Source: Cellulomonas sp. URHD0024 (GTDB lineage Bacteria > Actinomycetota > Actinomycetes > Actinomycetales > Cellulomonadaceae). Taken from it: a DNA stretch of 64,000 nucleotides. The position numbers and the translations under genes were made by a program. The notes beneath the pieces were generated by a model, which had not been told where the DNA came from, made no database searches, and worked only from the letters and a program-made list of their open reading frames with translations. Shown one piece after another: positions 25,272 through 34,678 of the stretch; the stretch's first letter is position 1, and the number at the start of each line of letters is the position of its first letter. The stretch is from contig NZ_AUEW01000007.1 in NCBI RefSeq assembly GCF_000426185.1, forward strand, positions 216,243 to 280,242. Direction: 5' to 3'.

Positions 25272-26471
25272 TCAGGCCGCGAGGGCGGCCAGCTCACGAT
25301 TCAGCAGTCCGAAGGTGCGGCCGACGAGAGCACCTGACTCTTGGACCTTTCCAAGCAGTACAGCTGCCTCGCGGGTCGCGGTCGCCACGTCGGTGATTGT
25401 TGTGGCGATCTCATCGGAAGCGTGGGCTGCCTCGGCGACGCCGTCGGCGATCGCCCGCGTCGTCGTGCTCTGCTCCTCGACGGCGGCGGCGATGGTGGCC
25501 TGGTAGTGACTGATCTCCGCGATGACGCCGTCGACCTCTGTGATCGACTTCACGGTCGCCGCGACGTCGGCCATGATGCCGTCGACCTGACGCGCAATGT
25601 CGCCGGTCGCCTGGGCCGTGCTGCGGGCGAGCTCCTTCACCTCGGCGGCCACGACCGCGAACCCCTTGCCGGACTCGCCGGCACGGGCGGCCTCGATCGT
25701 CGCATTCAGCGCGAGGAGGTTCGTCTGCTCCGCGATCGAGGTGATGAGCCGGACGACCTTGCCGATCTCCTCCGAGGACGTAGCCAGTCTGGACACGTGG
25801 GCGATGCCCAGCGTGGCGACGTCGGACGCGGTTCGGGCTACGGCAGTGGCCTTGCTCGCGCTCTCGGCGATCTCGGTGATCGCGGTGCTCAGCTGGACGG
25901 TTGCCGACGCCACCGACTGGACGGTGGACGAGACCCTGTCCGCGGCGACCGCCACGTCTTCCGCCCGTCCACTGACTCCGTCCGAGCGGATCGCCACGTT
26001 CATGCCCGCCTGAGCCAGGCTGTCCAGACCTGCGCCGAGGGCAACGGCCGCTTCGGAGACGGTTGCGGCGCGTCGGTTCGACTCGGTGCGGAGTCGGTCA
26101 GCCCGAGCGATGCAGTCCCGTGTCTCCCGGAACACGGCACGCGTCGAGTTCCTCGCTGAGGGATCGGTCGTGCCGGCACTGACGAGTGCGAGATCACGCC
26201 GGAGCCTGACGGCCATCAGCGCGAGGGACGACGCGGAAGCCACGGCGCCGAGCAGCAGGATGACGTCACGAGCGCCCTCGGGAGACCCCAGCACCACCAC
26301 CGTCACCGACACGAGGGACCAGCTCAGGCAGCCCAGCAGTCCCCACGTCACGGGGACACCCGCAGCTCGGTCACGTCGTGGGCTCGCCGAGGCGTCGCGT
26401 GCGACGGCGGCCGTGGTCGACAGACCCGCGACGGCTGTTGCTTGGTGAGAAACGTTCATCGAAGTGTCCAT
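25272..26471 (-). CDS. methyl-accepting chemotaxis-like protein
   Basis: About 399 aa. Two adjacent hydrophobic segments ([20 protein letters not shown] and the following [19 protein letters not shown]) with almost no periplasmic loop are followed by a long coiled coil. The highly conserved chemoreceptor hairpin tip [19 protein letters not shown] then [15 protein letters not shown] is present. It is therefore a chemoreceptor lacking an external sensor domain. ATG 26471 is favoured because of GAGG upstream; GTG 26492 is an alternative. No che genes are in the window. Confidence 0.9.
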   Translation of the reverse strand: MDTSMNVSHQATAVAGLSTTAAVARDASASPRRDRAAGVPVTWGLLGCLSWSLVSVTVVVLGSPEGARDVILLLGAVASASSLALMAVRLRRDLALVSAGTTDPSARNSTRAVFRETRDCIARADRLRTESNRRAATVSEAAVALGAGLDSLAQAGMNVAIRSDGVSGRAEDVAVAADRVSSTVQSVASATVQLSTAITEIAESASKATAVARTASDVATLGIAHVSRLATSSEEIGKVVRLITSIAEQTNLLALNATIEAARAGESGKGFAVVAAEVKELARSTAQATGDIARQVDGIMADVAATVKSITEVDGVIAEISHYQATIAAAVEEQSTTTRAIADGVAEAAHASDEIATTITDVATATREAAVLLGKVQESGALVGRTFGLLNRELAALAA

Positions 26472-26638
26472 CCCATCCTCGATCTCGAGCACTGTGGGTG
26501 CCGAGCATCCTGTCCAGACCTATCGGTCCGACCGGTCGTGCTCTGAGCGGCCTGCGAGGAGAAGGACCGTAGTTCTGTGGATGCCCGGTATCCGAGTCAC
26601 GGATGGGAACGCCGCGGGTGTGCACCCTCGGTGGTGAG

Positions 26639-27466
26639 TCAGAGGGCGCGCATAGCGTCACTGACCGATTTCACGCCACCGTGCGCCGTCATTCCCCCGT
26701 CCACGGGAATCTCGGCGCCGGTGATGAACGAGGCCTCGTCACTGAGAAGGAAGGCGACGAGACCGGCGATCTCCTCGGCCTTGCCAGTGCGCCCCAGAGG
26801 CGTCTCGGCGATGTTGGCGTCACGGAAAGCGGCTGGGGCAGAGGCCGTCATCGCAGTCTCGATGAAGCCGGGATGGATGGTGTTCACCCTGATTCCCGAC
26901 GGGCCGAGCTCCAGGCATGCCGCCTTCGCGAGGCCCCGCAGAGCCCACTTGCTCGCGGTGTAGGCGACGGGAAAGTGCCCGGTCAGCGCCGCCGCCGACC
27001 CGATGACGACGACTGAGCCGCCGGACGTCATGTGCGGCGTGAGCGCCTGGATCCCTAGAAGCGTGCCTGTCACATTCACCTGGAACACCCGAGCGAGGTC
27101 GGCCACGTCAAGGTCCGCGAGCCGGGCCCGCCACGTGACGCCTGCATTGGCGACGAGACCATCCACCTGACCGTGCCGACCACGCAGGTCGTCCGCCATC
27201 GTGAACCAGCCCATGGCATCGGTGACATCGAGTCGGTGATATGCGATCCCGGGGAGGTCCCCGACCGGTTCGGGGGCGCGGTCACAGGCGATCACGGTCG
27301 CGCCCAGCGCTGCCAGGAGTCGTGCCTCGACCGCTCCCTGCCCCTGGGCGGCCCCGGTGACGACGACGACCTTGCCGGCGAGCCGTCCGGTCTCGGCGAT
27401 CGCCGATCGTCGCGGCGCGTCGGCTACGTCCGCGCCGGATCCAGGTCGCCTCGGTGCGATTTCCAT
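26639..27466 (-). CDS. SDR-family oxidoreductase
   Basis: A classical short-chain dehydrogenase of about 275 aa. The cofactor motif TGAAQGQG is at residues 37-44, NAG near 107-109, and the catalytic S157, Y169-x3-K173 (AYTASKW). HPGFIETAM and GAEIPVDGGMTAHGG are typical of the 3-oxoacyl-ACP reductase/sugar dehydrogenase group. The start is uncertain because no ribosome site is clear; GTG 27529 would add 21 residues. It lies 102 bp after the LacI gene on the same strand, so it may belong to the glycoside regulon, perhaps oxidising a sugar released by it. Confidence 0.88.
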   Translation of the reverse strand: MEIAPRRPGSGADVADAPRRSAIAETGRLAGKVVVVTGAAQGQGAVEARLLAALGATVIACDRAPEPVGDLPGIAYHRLDVTDAMGWFTMADDLRGRHGQVDGLVANAGVTWRARLADLDVADLARVFQVNVTGTLLGIQALTPHMTSGGSVVVIGSAAALTGHFPVAYTASKWALRGLAKAACLELGPSGIRVNTIHPGFIETAMTASAPAAFRDANIAETPLGRTGKAEEIAGLVAFLLSDEASFITGAEIPVDGGMTAHGGVKSVSDAMRAL

Positions 27467-27568
27467 CGGGGTCACGATGGACGAACCGGACTGCACGGGG
27501 AAGCGCGATGTGGTGATGTCGCGGATCACCCAGGCGGATCGTCGTAGTCGACCCGCCCCGGTGCCCGA

Positions 27569-28624
27569 TCAGGACGACTGGAGAGCGGTCGACCGTCGGA
27601 TCACGAGTTCAGGCGCAAGGACGACCGAGCGGTGCTGATGGTCGCTGGTGAGTTCCTTGGCCTCGGCCTGCACCAGCTCGGCGCCCGTGCGCCCCACCCC
27701 CTCGCCCGGCTGGCTCACGGTCGTGATCGGGATCGGGCTGTCCCATGCCGCCTGGTTGTTGTCGAACCCGACGATGGCGACGTCCTCGGGAATGGAAATG
27801 CCCGGCACGCCTGCGAGCGCCTGGACGATTCCGGCAGCGAGCAGGTCCGAGGAGGCGAAGATGCCGTCGACCTCTCCGCTCGAGATCGAGGCAGCGAGGG
27901 CCAGGCCGATCTCCCACCCGTCGGCACGGTTGATCCGCTTGGGCATCAGCTCACGCGCGCCCGTCAGCCCGCGCTCGCGCAGGGCGCGTCGGAAGCCACG
28001 TCCGCGATCGTCGACGGGCTTGAGCTCGTGCGGTCCGCCGACGAAGACCAGCCGGCGCCGCCCGAGCTCGAGCAGGTGCTGCGCCGCAAGGTAACCGCCG
28101 AGCTCGTTGTCGACCGAGGCGCTGCAGAACCGTGACACGGGCGCGTCGAAGTTGAGCAGGACGAGCGGGGTGCGACCGGTCGCCGTCGCGGTGATGGCGG
28201 CGAAGTGGTGCTCGTCGTTGAGGGTCATGAGGATCCCCGCGAACCGGGACTCGGCGAACAGCGACAGATATCGCTCTTCGCGGTCGAGCCGGCCGTCGCT
28301 GTTGGCGAGCATCACGCTGACGCCGGTGAGGTCCGCCGCTCCTTCGGCTCCTCGAGCGATGTCGATGAAGAGCGAGTTGCTGAGATCGGTCACGACGAGC
28401 CCGAGAGTCGTGCTCGTACCAGCTGCGAGCGACCGTGCGAGCCCGTTGGGCACGTAGCTGAGCATCTGCATCGCACGGACGACTCGACCCCGCGTCTCCT
28501 CCGTCACACGGTCCGGATGGTTCAGGACGTTCGAGACCGTGCCCTGTGAGACGCCCGCCAGTGACGCAACGTCTGAGATGCCCGCGCGGGACTCCGTTGG
28601 GCCCGGACGAATGTTGCGTTGCAC
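27569..28624 (-). CDS. LacI-family transcriptional regulator of the glycoside operon
   Basis: A 351-aa repressor. The N-terminal HTH reads ISDVASLAGVSQGTVSNVLN (residues 16-35), followed by the hinge YVPNGLARSLA. The periplasmic-binding-protein-like sensor domain has GLVVTDLSNSLFIDIARG and AIVGFDNNQAAWDSPIPI. GTG 28624 follows GGGAG with proper spacing. It is divergent from the ABC importer/GH78/GH3 operon, and three palindromes of LacI-operator type fill the 202-bp gap. The inducer is probably a rhamnosyl-glucoside or its product (inference). Confidence 0.95.
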   Translation of the reverse strand: MQRNIRPGPTESRAGISDVASLAGVSQGTVSNVLNHPDRVTEETRGRVVRAMQMLSYVPNGLARSLAAGTSTTLGLVVTDLSNSLFIDIARGAEGAADLTGVSVMLANSDGRLDREERYLSLFAESRFAGILMTLNDEHHFAAITATATGRTPLVLLNFDAPVSRFCSASVDNELGGYLAAQHLLELGRRRLVFVGGPHELKPVDDRGRGFRRALRERGLTGARELMPKRINRADGWEIGLALAASISSGEVDGIFASSDLLAAGIVQALAGVPGISIPEDVAIVGFDNNQAAWDSPIPITTVSQPGEGVGRTGAELVQAEAKELTSDHQHRSVVLAPELVIRRSTALQSS

Positions 28625-28669
28625 CAGATCTCCCTTGATTGGTCTCGGTCGCGTAACGATATCGCATCT

Positions 28670-28683
28670 TTGAAGCGCTCCAA
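28670..28683. promoter_or_regulatory. LacI operator O1
   Basis: TTGAAGCGCTCCAA: AGCGCT core with one mismatched pair in 14 bp. It is the site closest to the LacI gene. Confidence 0.7.
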
Positions 28684-28692
28684 CCGCTTATC

Positions 28693-28709
28693 CATAGGTG
28701 CGCCCTATG
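28693..28709. promoter_or_regulatory. CATAGG/CCTATG dyad
   Basis: Perfect 6-bp arms with 5-bp spacer between operators O1 and O2. It is unlike the LacI sites, so it could serve another regulator. Confidence 0.35.
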
Positions 28710-28719
28710 TCCACTATTT

Positions 28720-28729
28720 GAAGTACTTC
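28720..28729. promoter_or_regulatory. LacI operator O2
   Basis: GAAGTACTTC is a perfect 10-bp palindrome within TTGAAGTACTTCTA. It has the same outer bases as O1 and O3 but a TA centre instead of CG. Confidence 0.55.
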
Positions 28730-28782
28730 TACCGCGGATTCGCCGCTTGATCCATGCCGTCCGCGACGTTACTGTCACGCCC

Positions 28783-28794
28783 TGAAGCGCTTCA
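28783..28794. promoter_or_regulatory. LacI operator O3
   Basis: TGAAGCGCTTCA is a perfect 12-bp palindrome 36 bp before the start of the binding-protein gene, where a repressor would block transcription. Confidence 0.75.
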
Positions 28795-28829
28795 ATGCGC
28801 CGACCAAAACATTTCAAGGAGGAAGTGTG

Positions 28830-30152
28830 ATGTTGACGCGTACGCGAAAGCGGACCCAGGTCACGTCAGTTCTGGGGCTCGTCACGGCCGGAGCGTTCCT
28901 GCTCTCGGCGTGCTCCGGGTCGGGCGGTGACTCGCCGTCGGAGACGGGCGGTCCGAGCAAGGACTTCAGCTACCTGTCGTTCTCGGAGAACACGTCCATC
29001 AAGGACACGCTGACCGCACTGTCGACGGGTGAATGCAGCGATGCGAACGCCGTCGCGAAGCTCAAGGTGGACAACCAGCCACAGGCAAGCTTCGACCAGG
29101 CCCTCCAGCTCAGGGCGGGTCAGACCGACCTGACGTCACTGTTCGCGAGCGGCAACTCGCCGCAGGTCGCGAAGGACATCGAGTCGTCGGGCGTTCTCGT
29201 CGATGTCGGCGCGGAGCTGAAGGCGGCGGGACTGGACGACGCGATCATCCCGGCCGCGAAGTCGACGGTCGAGTCCCTCTACGACGGCAAGGTCTACGTC
29301 CTTCCGACCGAGTTCAACGTCGAGGGCATCTGGTACAACAAGAAGCTCTTCGCCGACAACGGCATCGAGGTCCCGGGCACCTGGGACGACCTCGTCGCAG
29401 CAGCAGACAAGCTCTACAGCGCCGGCGTCCAGCCGTTCTCCGCGGACGGCACGGACGGATGGCCGATCACGCGTCTCGTCGGCAACTACATCTACCGCAG
29501 CCTGGGCGCGGATGCTCTGTCCGATGTCGCCGACGGCAAGGCGAAGCTGACGGACACCGCCTACGTCGAGGCAGCGAGCAAGGTCGCCGCACTCGGCGCG
29601 AAGGGCTACTTCGGCGAGGCGGTCGGCTCGATCGACTACACGACCGCGGTCAACCAGTTCCTCTCCGGCAAGGCGGGCATGTTCTACATGGGCAGCTGGG
29701 TCCTCGGCAACTTCAACGACCCGACCGCGAACCAGATCGGGAACGAGAACATCGGCTTCATGCCGTTCCCCGCTGTCACCGGCGGCAAGGGATCGGCCGA
29801 CGAGCTTGCGGCCAACGTCGGTGTGCCGCTCGCGATGTCGAAGTTCCGCTACGACGACGGCGCCAAGCAGTGGCTCCAGTGCATCGCGAAGAACTTCGGG
29901 ACGCAGTCGCTCAAGGACCAGGGCGTCATCACGGGCTTCAAGGTCGACGGTGACGTCGGCGACGTGCCCCCGCTGACCCAGACGGTCCAGGACAAGATCA
30001 ACGAGACGACCAAGACCGTCCTGTGGTTCGAGGCGCTCTTCCCGCCGAAGGCCTCCACGACGAGCCAGACGAATGCCGCGTCGCTGGTGACGGGCGGAAT
30101 CAGCCCCGAGGACTTCATGAGCAAGATCCAGGCAGACCTGGACCAAGAGTGA
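28830..30152 (+). CDS. ABC importer sugar-binding lipoprotein (glycoside operon)
   Basis: A 440-aa extracellular binding protein. The lipobox FLLSAC places the lipidated Cys at residue 28. Family-typical segments are FNVEGIWYNKKLFADNGIEVPGTW, FLSGKAGMFYMGSWVLGNF and a C-terminal YDDGAKQWLQC region. ATG 28830 lies 7 bases after AAGGAGG; GTG 28827 is in frame but too close. It is the first gene of an operon with two permeases, GH78 and GH3, so the ligand is likely a rhamnose-containing glycoside. No ATPase is encoded here; a shared one is expected elsewhere. Confidence 0.94.
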   Translation: MLTRTRKRTQVTSVLGLVTAGAFLLSACSGSGGDSPSETGGPSKDFSYLSFSENTSIKDTLTALSTGECSDANAVAKLKVDNQPQASFDQALQLRAGQTDLTSLFASGNSPQVAKDIESSGVLVDVGAELKAAGLDDAIIPAAKSTVESLYDGKVYVLPTEFNVEGIWYNKKLFADNGIEVPGTWDDLVAAADKLYSAGVQPFSADGTDGWPITRLVGNYIYRSLGADALSDVADGKAKLTDTAYVEAASKVAALGAKGYFGEAVGSIDYTTAVNQFLSGKAGMFYMGSWVLGNFNDPTANQIGNENIGFMPFPAVTGGKGSADELAANVGVPLAMSKFRYDDGAKQWLQCIAKNFGTQSLKDQGVITGFKVDGDVGDVPPLTQTVQDKINETTKTVLWFEALFPPKASTTSQTNAASLVTGGISPEDFMSKIQADLDQE

Positions 30153-30227
30153 GCTAGCGCCGGGCGCGCTCCAGTGCTGGGGCGCGCCCGGCGGCAACCA
30201 CCGCAACAAGAAGTGTGAGATCCCCCG

Positions 30228-31112
30228 ATGAAGCAAGTCCTTGGCGACCGCCGCACGATCACGCTGCTCCTGGCACCGGCGCTGACGATCTACACGCTGG
30301 TCATTCTCGTCCCAGTGATCTGGTCGTTCGGCTACACGTTCTTCGAAGGCAACGCCATCACAGGCTTCGAATTCGTGGGTCTGCACAACCTGCAGATGCT
30401 CTTCACGGACGGCAGCGTACGAGAGGCCCTCTCTTTCACCGTCCGGTTCGCGATCGTTCTCACGATCGTCCAGGTGACGCTGGGCTATGCGCTGGCACTG
30501 CTCTATGTATTCGTCCTGCGGAGGGCCTCCAACCTCGTACGGACATTGGCATTCTTTCCCATCGTCTTGCCGACTGTTGCGGTCGGGCTTCTCTTCAGGC
30601 AGCTGTTCGAGTCGGCCCCCAGAGTCGGTCCGGTCAACTCGCTGCTGAACCTGCTGGGAATACAGAGCGTGGACTGGTTCGGCTCGAGCACCTCAGCGTT
30701 CTGGGTGCTGATCCTCATGGAGTCGTGGAGGTCGATGGGGTTCTACGCGATCCTGCTCTACGCCGGACTGGTCGATGTCCCCGAGGAGACGCTCGAGGCG
30801 GCGCGGCTCGACGGCGCAACCGGCATCAGGCTCGTACGGCACATCGTGATCCCGCTGTCCTGGCCGGTGCTGCTCTCAGCGATCATCTTCAGCATCAACG
30901 GCACGCTGAAGATCTTCGACTCCGTGCTCGCCCTGACCAACGGTGGTCCGGGCAGCAGCACGACGCCGCTGACCATGTACATGTTCCAGACGTCCTTTTC
31001 CTACGGGAAGTACGGCTATGGCAGCTCGATCGCGTTCCTGCTGACGGTCGTGTGCCTGTCCGTCACCCTGTTCATCTTCCGCTCGGCACGCCGAGATCTG
31101 ACGAAGGCCTGA
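30228..31112 (+). CDS. ABC sugar importer permease (MalF type, glycoside operon)
   Basis: A 294-aa permease with about six membrane segments. The EAA loop reads LEAARLDGATGIRLVRHIVIPL and is followed by LTNGGPGSS. It lies 75 bp after the binding-protein gene; the gap holds a GC-rich dyad (CCGGGCGCGCTCC...GGGGCGCGCCCGG), which may protect or attenuate the message so that binding protein is made in excess. It pairs with the next gene to form the channel. Confidence 0.93.
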   Translation: MKQVLGDRRTITLLLAPALTIYTLVILVPVIWSFGYTFFEGNAITGFEFVGLHNLQMLFTDGSVREALSFTVRFAIVLTIVQVTLGYALALLYVFVLRRASNLVRTLAFFPIVLPTVAVGLLFRQLFESAPRVGPVNSLLNLLGIQSVDWFGSSTSAFWVLILMESWRSMGFYAILLYAGLVDVPEETLEAARLDGATGIRLVRHIVIPLSWPVLLSAIIFSINGTLKIFDSVLALTNGGPGSSTTPLTMYMFQTSFSYGKYGYGSSIAFLLTVVCLSVTLFIFRSARRDLTKA

Positions 31113-31115
31113 GCC

Positions 31116-32024
31116 ATGACCCTCGCTCCTGCACCAGTGACGTCCCAGCCCTTCGTCCCGGCGGGCACCGAACCCCGACTTCGCGTCCCGAGGAAGCGAC
31201 GGATCCGATCTGTCGGAGTCGGGATCATCTCGGCCATCCTGATCGTCGTCGTCGTCTTCCCGCTCGTCTGGCTTGTCCTGGGCTCCCTGAAGACGCAGTC
31301 CGAGTTCCTGAACAACCCGGCGTTCGCTCTCCCGGAGAACTGGCTCAACTTCGACAACTACACGCGTGCCATCACCGAAGGAAACCTTGGCACGTACGCC
31401 AAGAACAGCATCCTCGCGGTGGTCCCGGCGCTGTTCCTGACGATCGCGCTCGGGGTCGCGGCCGGTTTCGCGCTGGAGGTGATGGTCTGGAAGGGCCGCG
31501 GGACAGTGCTGCTGATCTTCCTCGCCGGAATCATGGTTCCGGGCCAGATGATCCTGCTCCCCCTCTTCACCATCTACTTCAAGCTCGGCCTGACCGGCTC
31601 GTTGTGGCCGCTGGTCATCACCTACACGGCGATCGGCCTGCCGCTCACAGTCTTCATGATGGCGACCTACTTCCGTGCCGTGCCTCGCGAGGTGTTCGAA
31701 GCCGCGACTCTCGACGGTGCAAGCATGCTCCGCTCGTTCTTCACCGTGGGCGTGCCGCTCGTCCGCAACGCCGTGTTCACAGTCGCGCTCGTCCAGTTCT
31801 TCTTCATCTGGAACGACCTGCTGATCGCACTGACCTTCACCAACCGCGAAGACCTGCGCACCATCCAGGTCGGGCTGCTGAGCTTCCAGGGCCAGTTCGG
31901 CCAGGTCGAGTACGGCCCGACGATGGCCGCGATCTGCTTGAACGTCTTCGGCACCCTGCTGATCTACCTGTTCCTCAACCAGCGCATGATGACGGGCCTG
32001 AGCGCCGGCTCGGTGAAGGGGTGA
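31116..32024 (+). CDS. ABC sugar importer permease (MalG type, glycoside operon)
   Basis: A 302-aa partner permease. A basic cytoplasmic N-terminus is followed by six membrane segments; the EAA loop reads FEAATLDGASMLRSFFTVGVPL and WNDLLIALTFTN is typical of this side. It starts 3 bp after the upstream stop. Its own stop overlaps the GTG of the rhamnosidase gene (GTGA). Confidence 0.93.
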   Translation: MTLAPAPVTSQPFVPAGTEPRLRVPRKRRIRSVGVGIISAILIVVVVFPLVWLVLGSLKTQSEFLNNPAFALPENWLNFDNYTRAITEGNLGTYAKNSILAVVPALFLTIALGVAAGFALEVMVWKGRGTVLLIFLAGIMVPGQMILLPLFTIYFKLGLTGSLWPLVITYTAIGLPLTVFMMATYFRAVPREVFEAATLDGASMLRSFFTVGVPLVRNAVFTVALVQFFFIWNDLLIALTFTNREDLRTIQVGLLSFQGQFGQVEYGPTMAAICLNVFGTLLIYLFLNQRMMTGLSAGSVKG

Positions 32025-34678
32025 CCGCCACGGTCGCCGCCGTGCGCGTCGAGCACCTCGAGCGAGCGATCGGCATCTCCGAGGCGGAGCCCCGCCTGAG
32101 CTGGATCCTGCGGGGTGCGCGACGGGGCCCCGGTGCGATCGCCTACGAGCTCGAGATCGCCCGCGACTCCGACGCGACCAGGGTCATGCGGATCGAGGGC
32201 CCGGACTCAGTGCTCGTCCGCTGGCCCGCGGCCCCTCTGCAGTCGCGGGAGCGCGCAACGGTTCGTGTGCGCGCCCTGTTCGGGGACGACGCGCACAGCT
32301 CGTGGTCGGAGCCGACGCACGTCGAACGCGGACTTGATGCCGCCGACTGGGCGGTCGACTTCGTCTCCCCGTCCCCTTCGGCACCTCGGTCCGGACCGCG
32401 GCCGGCGCACCTGCTGCGCGCTCAGTTCGACGTCCCCGCGACGGTCCGCCGCGCGCGGCTGTATGTCGCGGCGCACGGCGTGTACGACCTCGAGGTGAAT
32501 GGTGCGCCCGCTGAGGACGCCGTGCTTCAGCCTGGCTGGACCAGCTTCCGCCACCGACTCCGAGCGCAGACGTTCGAGCTGGACGACCTGCTCGACGCTG
32601 GAAGCAACGTCCTGGGCATCTGGCTGGCAGACGGCTGGTATCGCGGCCGGCTCGGTTTCAACGGCGGGCTCTGGGACGTGTACGGCGACGATGTCGCCGT
32701 GATGGTCCAGCTCGAGCTCCTGCACGGGGACGGAAGCCTCGAGCGCGTTCCGCTGGACTGGCGGACGAGCGAGTCGGCGATCACGGCGACCGGCTTGTAC
32801 GAGGGGGAGAGCTACGACGCGCGGCGTCATCCACTGGGCTGGAACCAGGTCGGCTTCGATGACAGCTCCTGGGTTCCGACGACCAACCTCGCACGGGACG
32901 CGTTCTCGGCCACCATCGAGGGACCGGCAGGCCCCCCGGTGCGAGTGGTGGAGGATCTCGCTCCGGTGGCAGTCGAGAGACGCCTCCACCGCCGTGTCCG
33001 CCTGGACTTCGGTCAGAACATCTCCGGTCGTGTCTCGCTGCGGGCTACTGCAACGCGCGGGCACCAGCTGACGGTGCGCCACGCAGAGGTGATCGAGAAC
33101 GACGAGCTGTGCGTGCGTCCGCTTCGCACCGCGAGCTCGATCGACCGTTACACGTTCTCCGGCGACGGGCCCGAGACGTGGGAACCGCGCTTCACCCTGC
33201 ACGGCTTTCGATACGTGGAGATCGACGGGTGGCCCGACGGGCAGGAGGTCGATGTGGTGGCGCGGGTCATCCACTCGGACATGCGCCGGGCCGGTTGGTT
33301 CAGCAGCTCGAGTGCGCTCCTCGACCAGTTCCACGAGAACGTCGTGTGGAGCATGAGGGACAACTTCGTCGACCTCCCGACCGACTGCCCTCAGCGCGAC
33401 GAGCGCCTGGGCTGGACCGGCGACATACAAGCGTTCGCACCTGCGGCGACGTTTCTCTACGAGAGCACCGGCGTGCTTCGCAGCTGGCTGCGCGATCTCG
33501 CGGCCGAGCAGCAGGAGTTCGGCTCGGTTCGCAACTTCCACCCGTGGCTCGAGTGCGGGTTCCCGGCCGACCCGGCTGCCGGATGGGGTGATGCCGCCGT
33601 GCTGGTGCCGTGGACGATCTACGAGCGCACCGGCGACCTCGCCGTGCTCGACGAGCAGCTGCCGAGCATGACCGCGTGGGTCGACCAGGTCGACGAGCTC
33701 ACGGGCCGCACAGGTCTGTGGGCTGACGGGTTCCAGCTGGGGGACTGGCTCGACCCACAGGCTCCGCCCGAGCGGCCAGGTGACTCGGCCACTGATCCCT
33801 ACCTCGTCGCTACTGCCTACCACGCCCACACCGCGAGCATCACGGCACGTGCGTGTGAAGCCCTCGGCCGGCCGGCTCTGGCACAGAAGTACGGCGCCGT
33901 GGCCGACCGGGCGCGCCACGCCTTCCAGGCTGAGTACGTGACGTCGTCAGGTCGGGTCGTCAGCGACACCGTCACAGCCCTCTCGCTCGCGATCTGCTTC
34001 GATCTCCTGCCGACGGACGCCCACCGCGGCGTGGCCGGCAGACGACTCGCTGAGCTGGTCCGCGACGGTGATCACCTCATCCGGACAGGATTCATCGGCA
34101 CTCCGCTCGTCTGCGACGCACTCGTCGCGACGGGCTCCGTCGACACGGCGTACCACCTGCTCCTGCAGACGAGGTGCCCGTCGTGGTTGTTCCCCGTGAC
34201 CATGGGGGCGACGACGGTATGGGAGCGGTGGGACAGCATGCTTCCGGACGGCAGCGTCAATCCGGGTGAGATGACGTCGTTCAACCACTATGCGCTAGGC
34301 GCCGTCGTCGACTTCCTCCATCGCATCGTCGCGGGACTTGCGCCGGCTGCTCCTGGGTACGAGCGCGTCAGGATCGCGCCCCGTCCAGGCGGAGGTCTGA
34401 CGCACGCGTCTGCCGCGCACCTCTCGCCCTACGGGATGATCCGGACCGGCTGGCGCAGGGACGGCGCCACGGTCGTGGTCGAGGTCGACGTGCCTTTCGG
34501 GGTCGAGGCCGAGGTCGAGCTGCCCGGTGATGACAGGACAGTCCGTGTGGGGGGCGGCTCACACACGTTCCAGGTGCCGTACCGCGCCGCTGCCGACGAT
34601 CCCACGATGCCTCGACTGTGGAACATCCACAGCCCCGAGGACCGCCTTGAGATGTCCGAGGAAGGGGTCACCGCATGA
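32021..34678 (+). CDS. alpha-L-rhamnosidase, GH78, cytosolic
   Basis: An 885-aa enzyme of full GH78 length that releases L-rhamnose from rhamnosides such as rutinose- or neohesperidose-type glycosides. The N-terminal beta domains contain RRARLYVAAHGVYDLEVNG and NVLGIWLADGWYRGRLG. The (alpha/alpha)6 catalytic domain carries the family signature DCPQRDERLGWTGD beginning at D455; the general acid is expected at E461. SFNHYALGAV lies near the end. There is no signal peptide, so the substrate must be imported intact. GTG 32021 overlaps the permease stop by 4 bp, and the GH3 gene overlaps this gene by 4 bp. Confidence 0.95.
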   Translation: MTATVAAVRVEHLERAIGISEAEPRLSWILRGARRGPGAIAYELEIARDSDATRVMRIEGPDSVLVRWPAAPLQSRERATVRVRALFGDDAHSSWSEPTHVERGLDAADWAVDFVSPSPSAPRSGPRPAHLLRAQFDVPATVRRARLYVAAHGVYDLEVNGAPAEDAVLQPGWTSFRHRLRAQTFELDDLLDAGSNVLGIWLADGWYRGRLGFNGGLWDVYGDDVAVMVQLELLHGDGSLERVPLDWRTSESAITATGLYEGESYDARRHPLGWNQVGFDDSSWVPTTNLARDAFSATIEGPAGPPVRVVEDLAPVAVERRLHRRVRLDFGQNISGRVSLRATATRGHQLTVRHAEVIENDELCVRPLRTASSIDRYTFSGDGPETWEPRFTLHGFRYVEIDGWPDGQEVDVVARVIHSDMRRAGWFSSSSALLDQFHENVVWSMRDNFVDLPTDCPQRDERLGWTGDIQAFAPAATFLYESTGVLRSWLRDLAAEQQEFGSVRNFHPWLECGFPADPAAGWGDAAVLVPWTIYERTGDLAVLDEQLPSMTAWVDQVDELTGRTGLWADGFQLGDWLDPQAPPERPGDSATDPYLVATAYHAHTASITARACEALGRPALAQKYGAVADRARHAFQAEYVTSSGRVVSDTVTALSLAICFDLLPTDAHRGVAGRRLAELVRDGDHLIRTGFIGTPLVCDALVATGSVDTAYHLLLQTRCPSWLFPVTMGATTVWERWDSMLPDGSVNPGEMTSFNHYALGAVVDFLHRIVAGLAPAAPGYERVRIAPRPGGGLTHASAAHLSPYGMIRTGWRRDGATVVVEVDVPFGVEAEVELPGDDRTVRVGGGSHTFQVPYRAAADDPTMPRLWNIHSPEDRLEMSEEGVTA

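Noticed and set aside
30215..32020. Upstream extension of the rhamnosidase reading frame
   Set aside because: The frame is open but covers two permease genes; the GH78 protein starts at the GTG that overlaps the permease stop.
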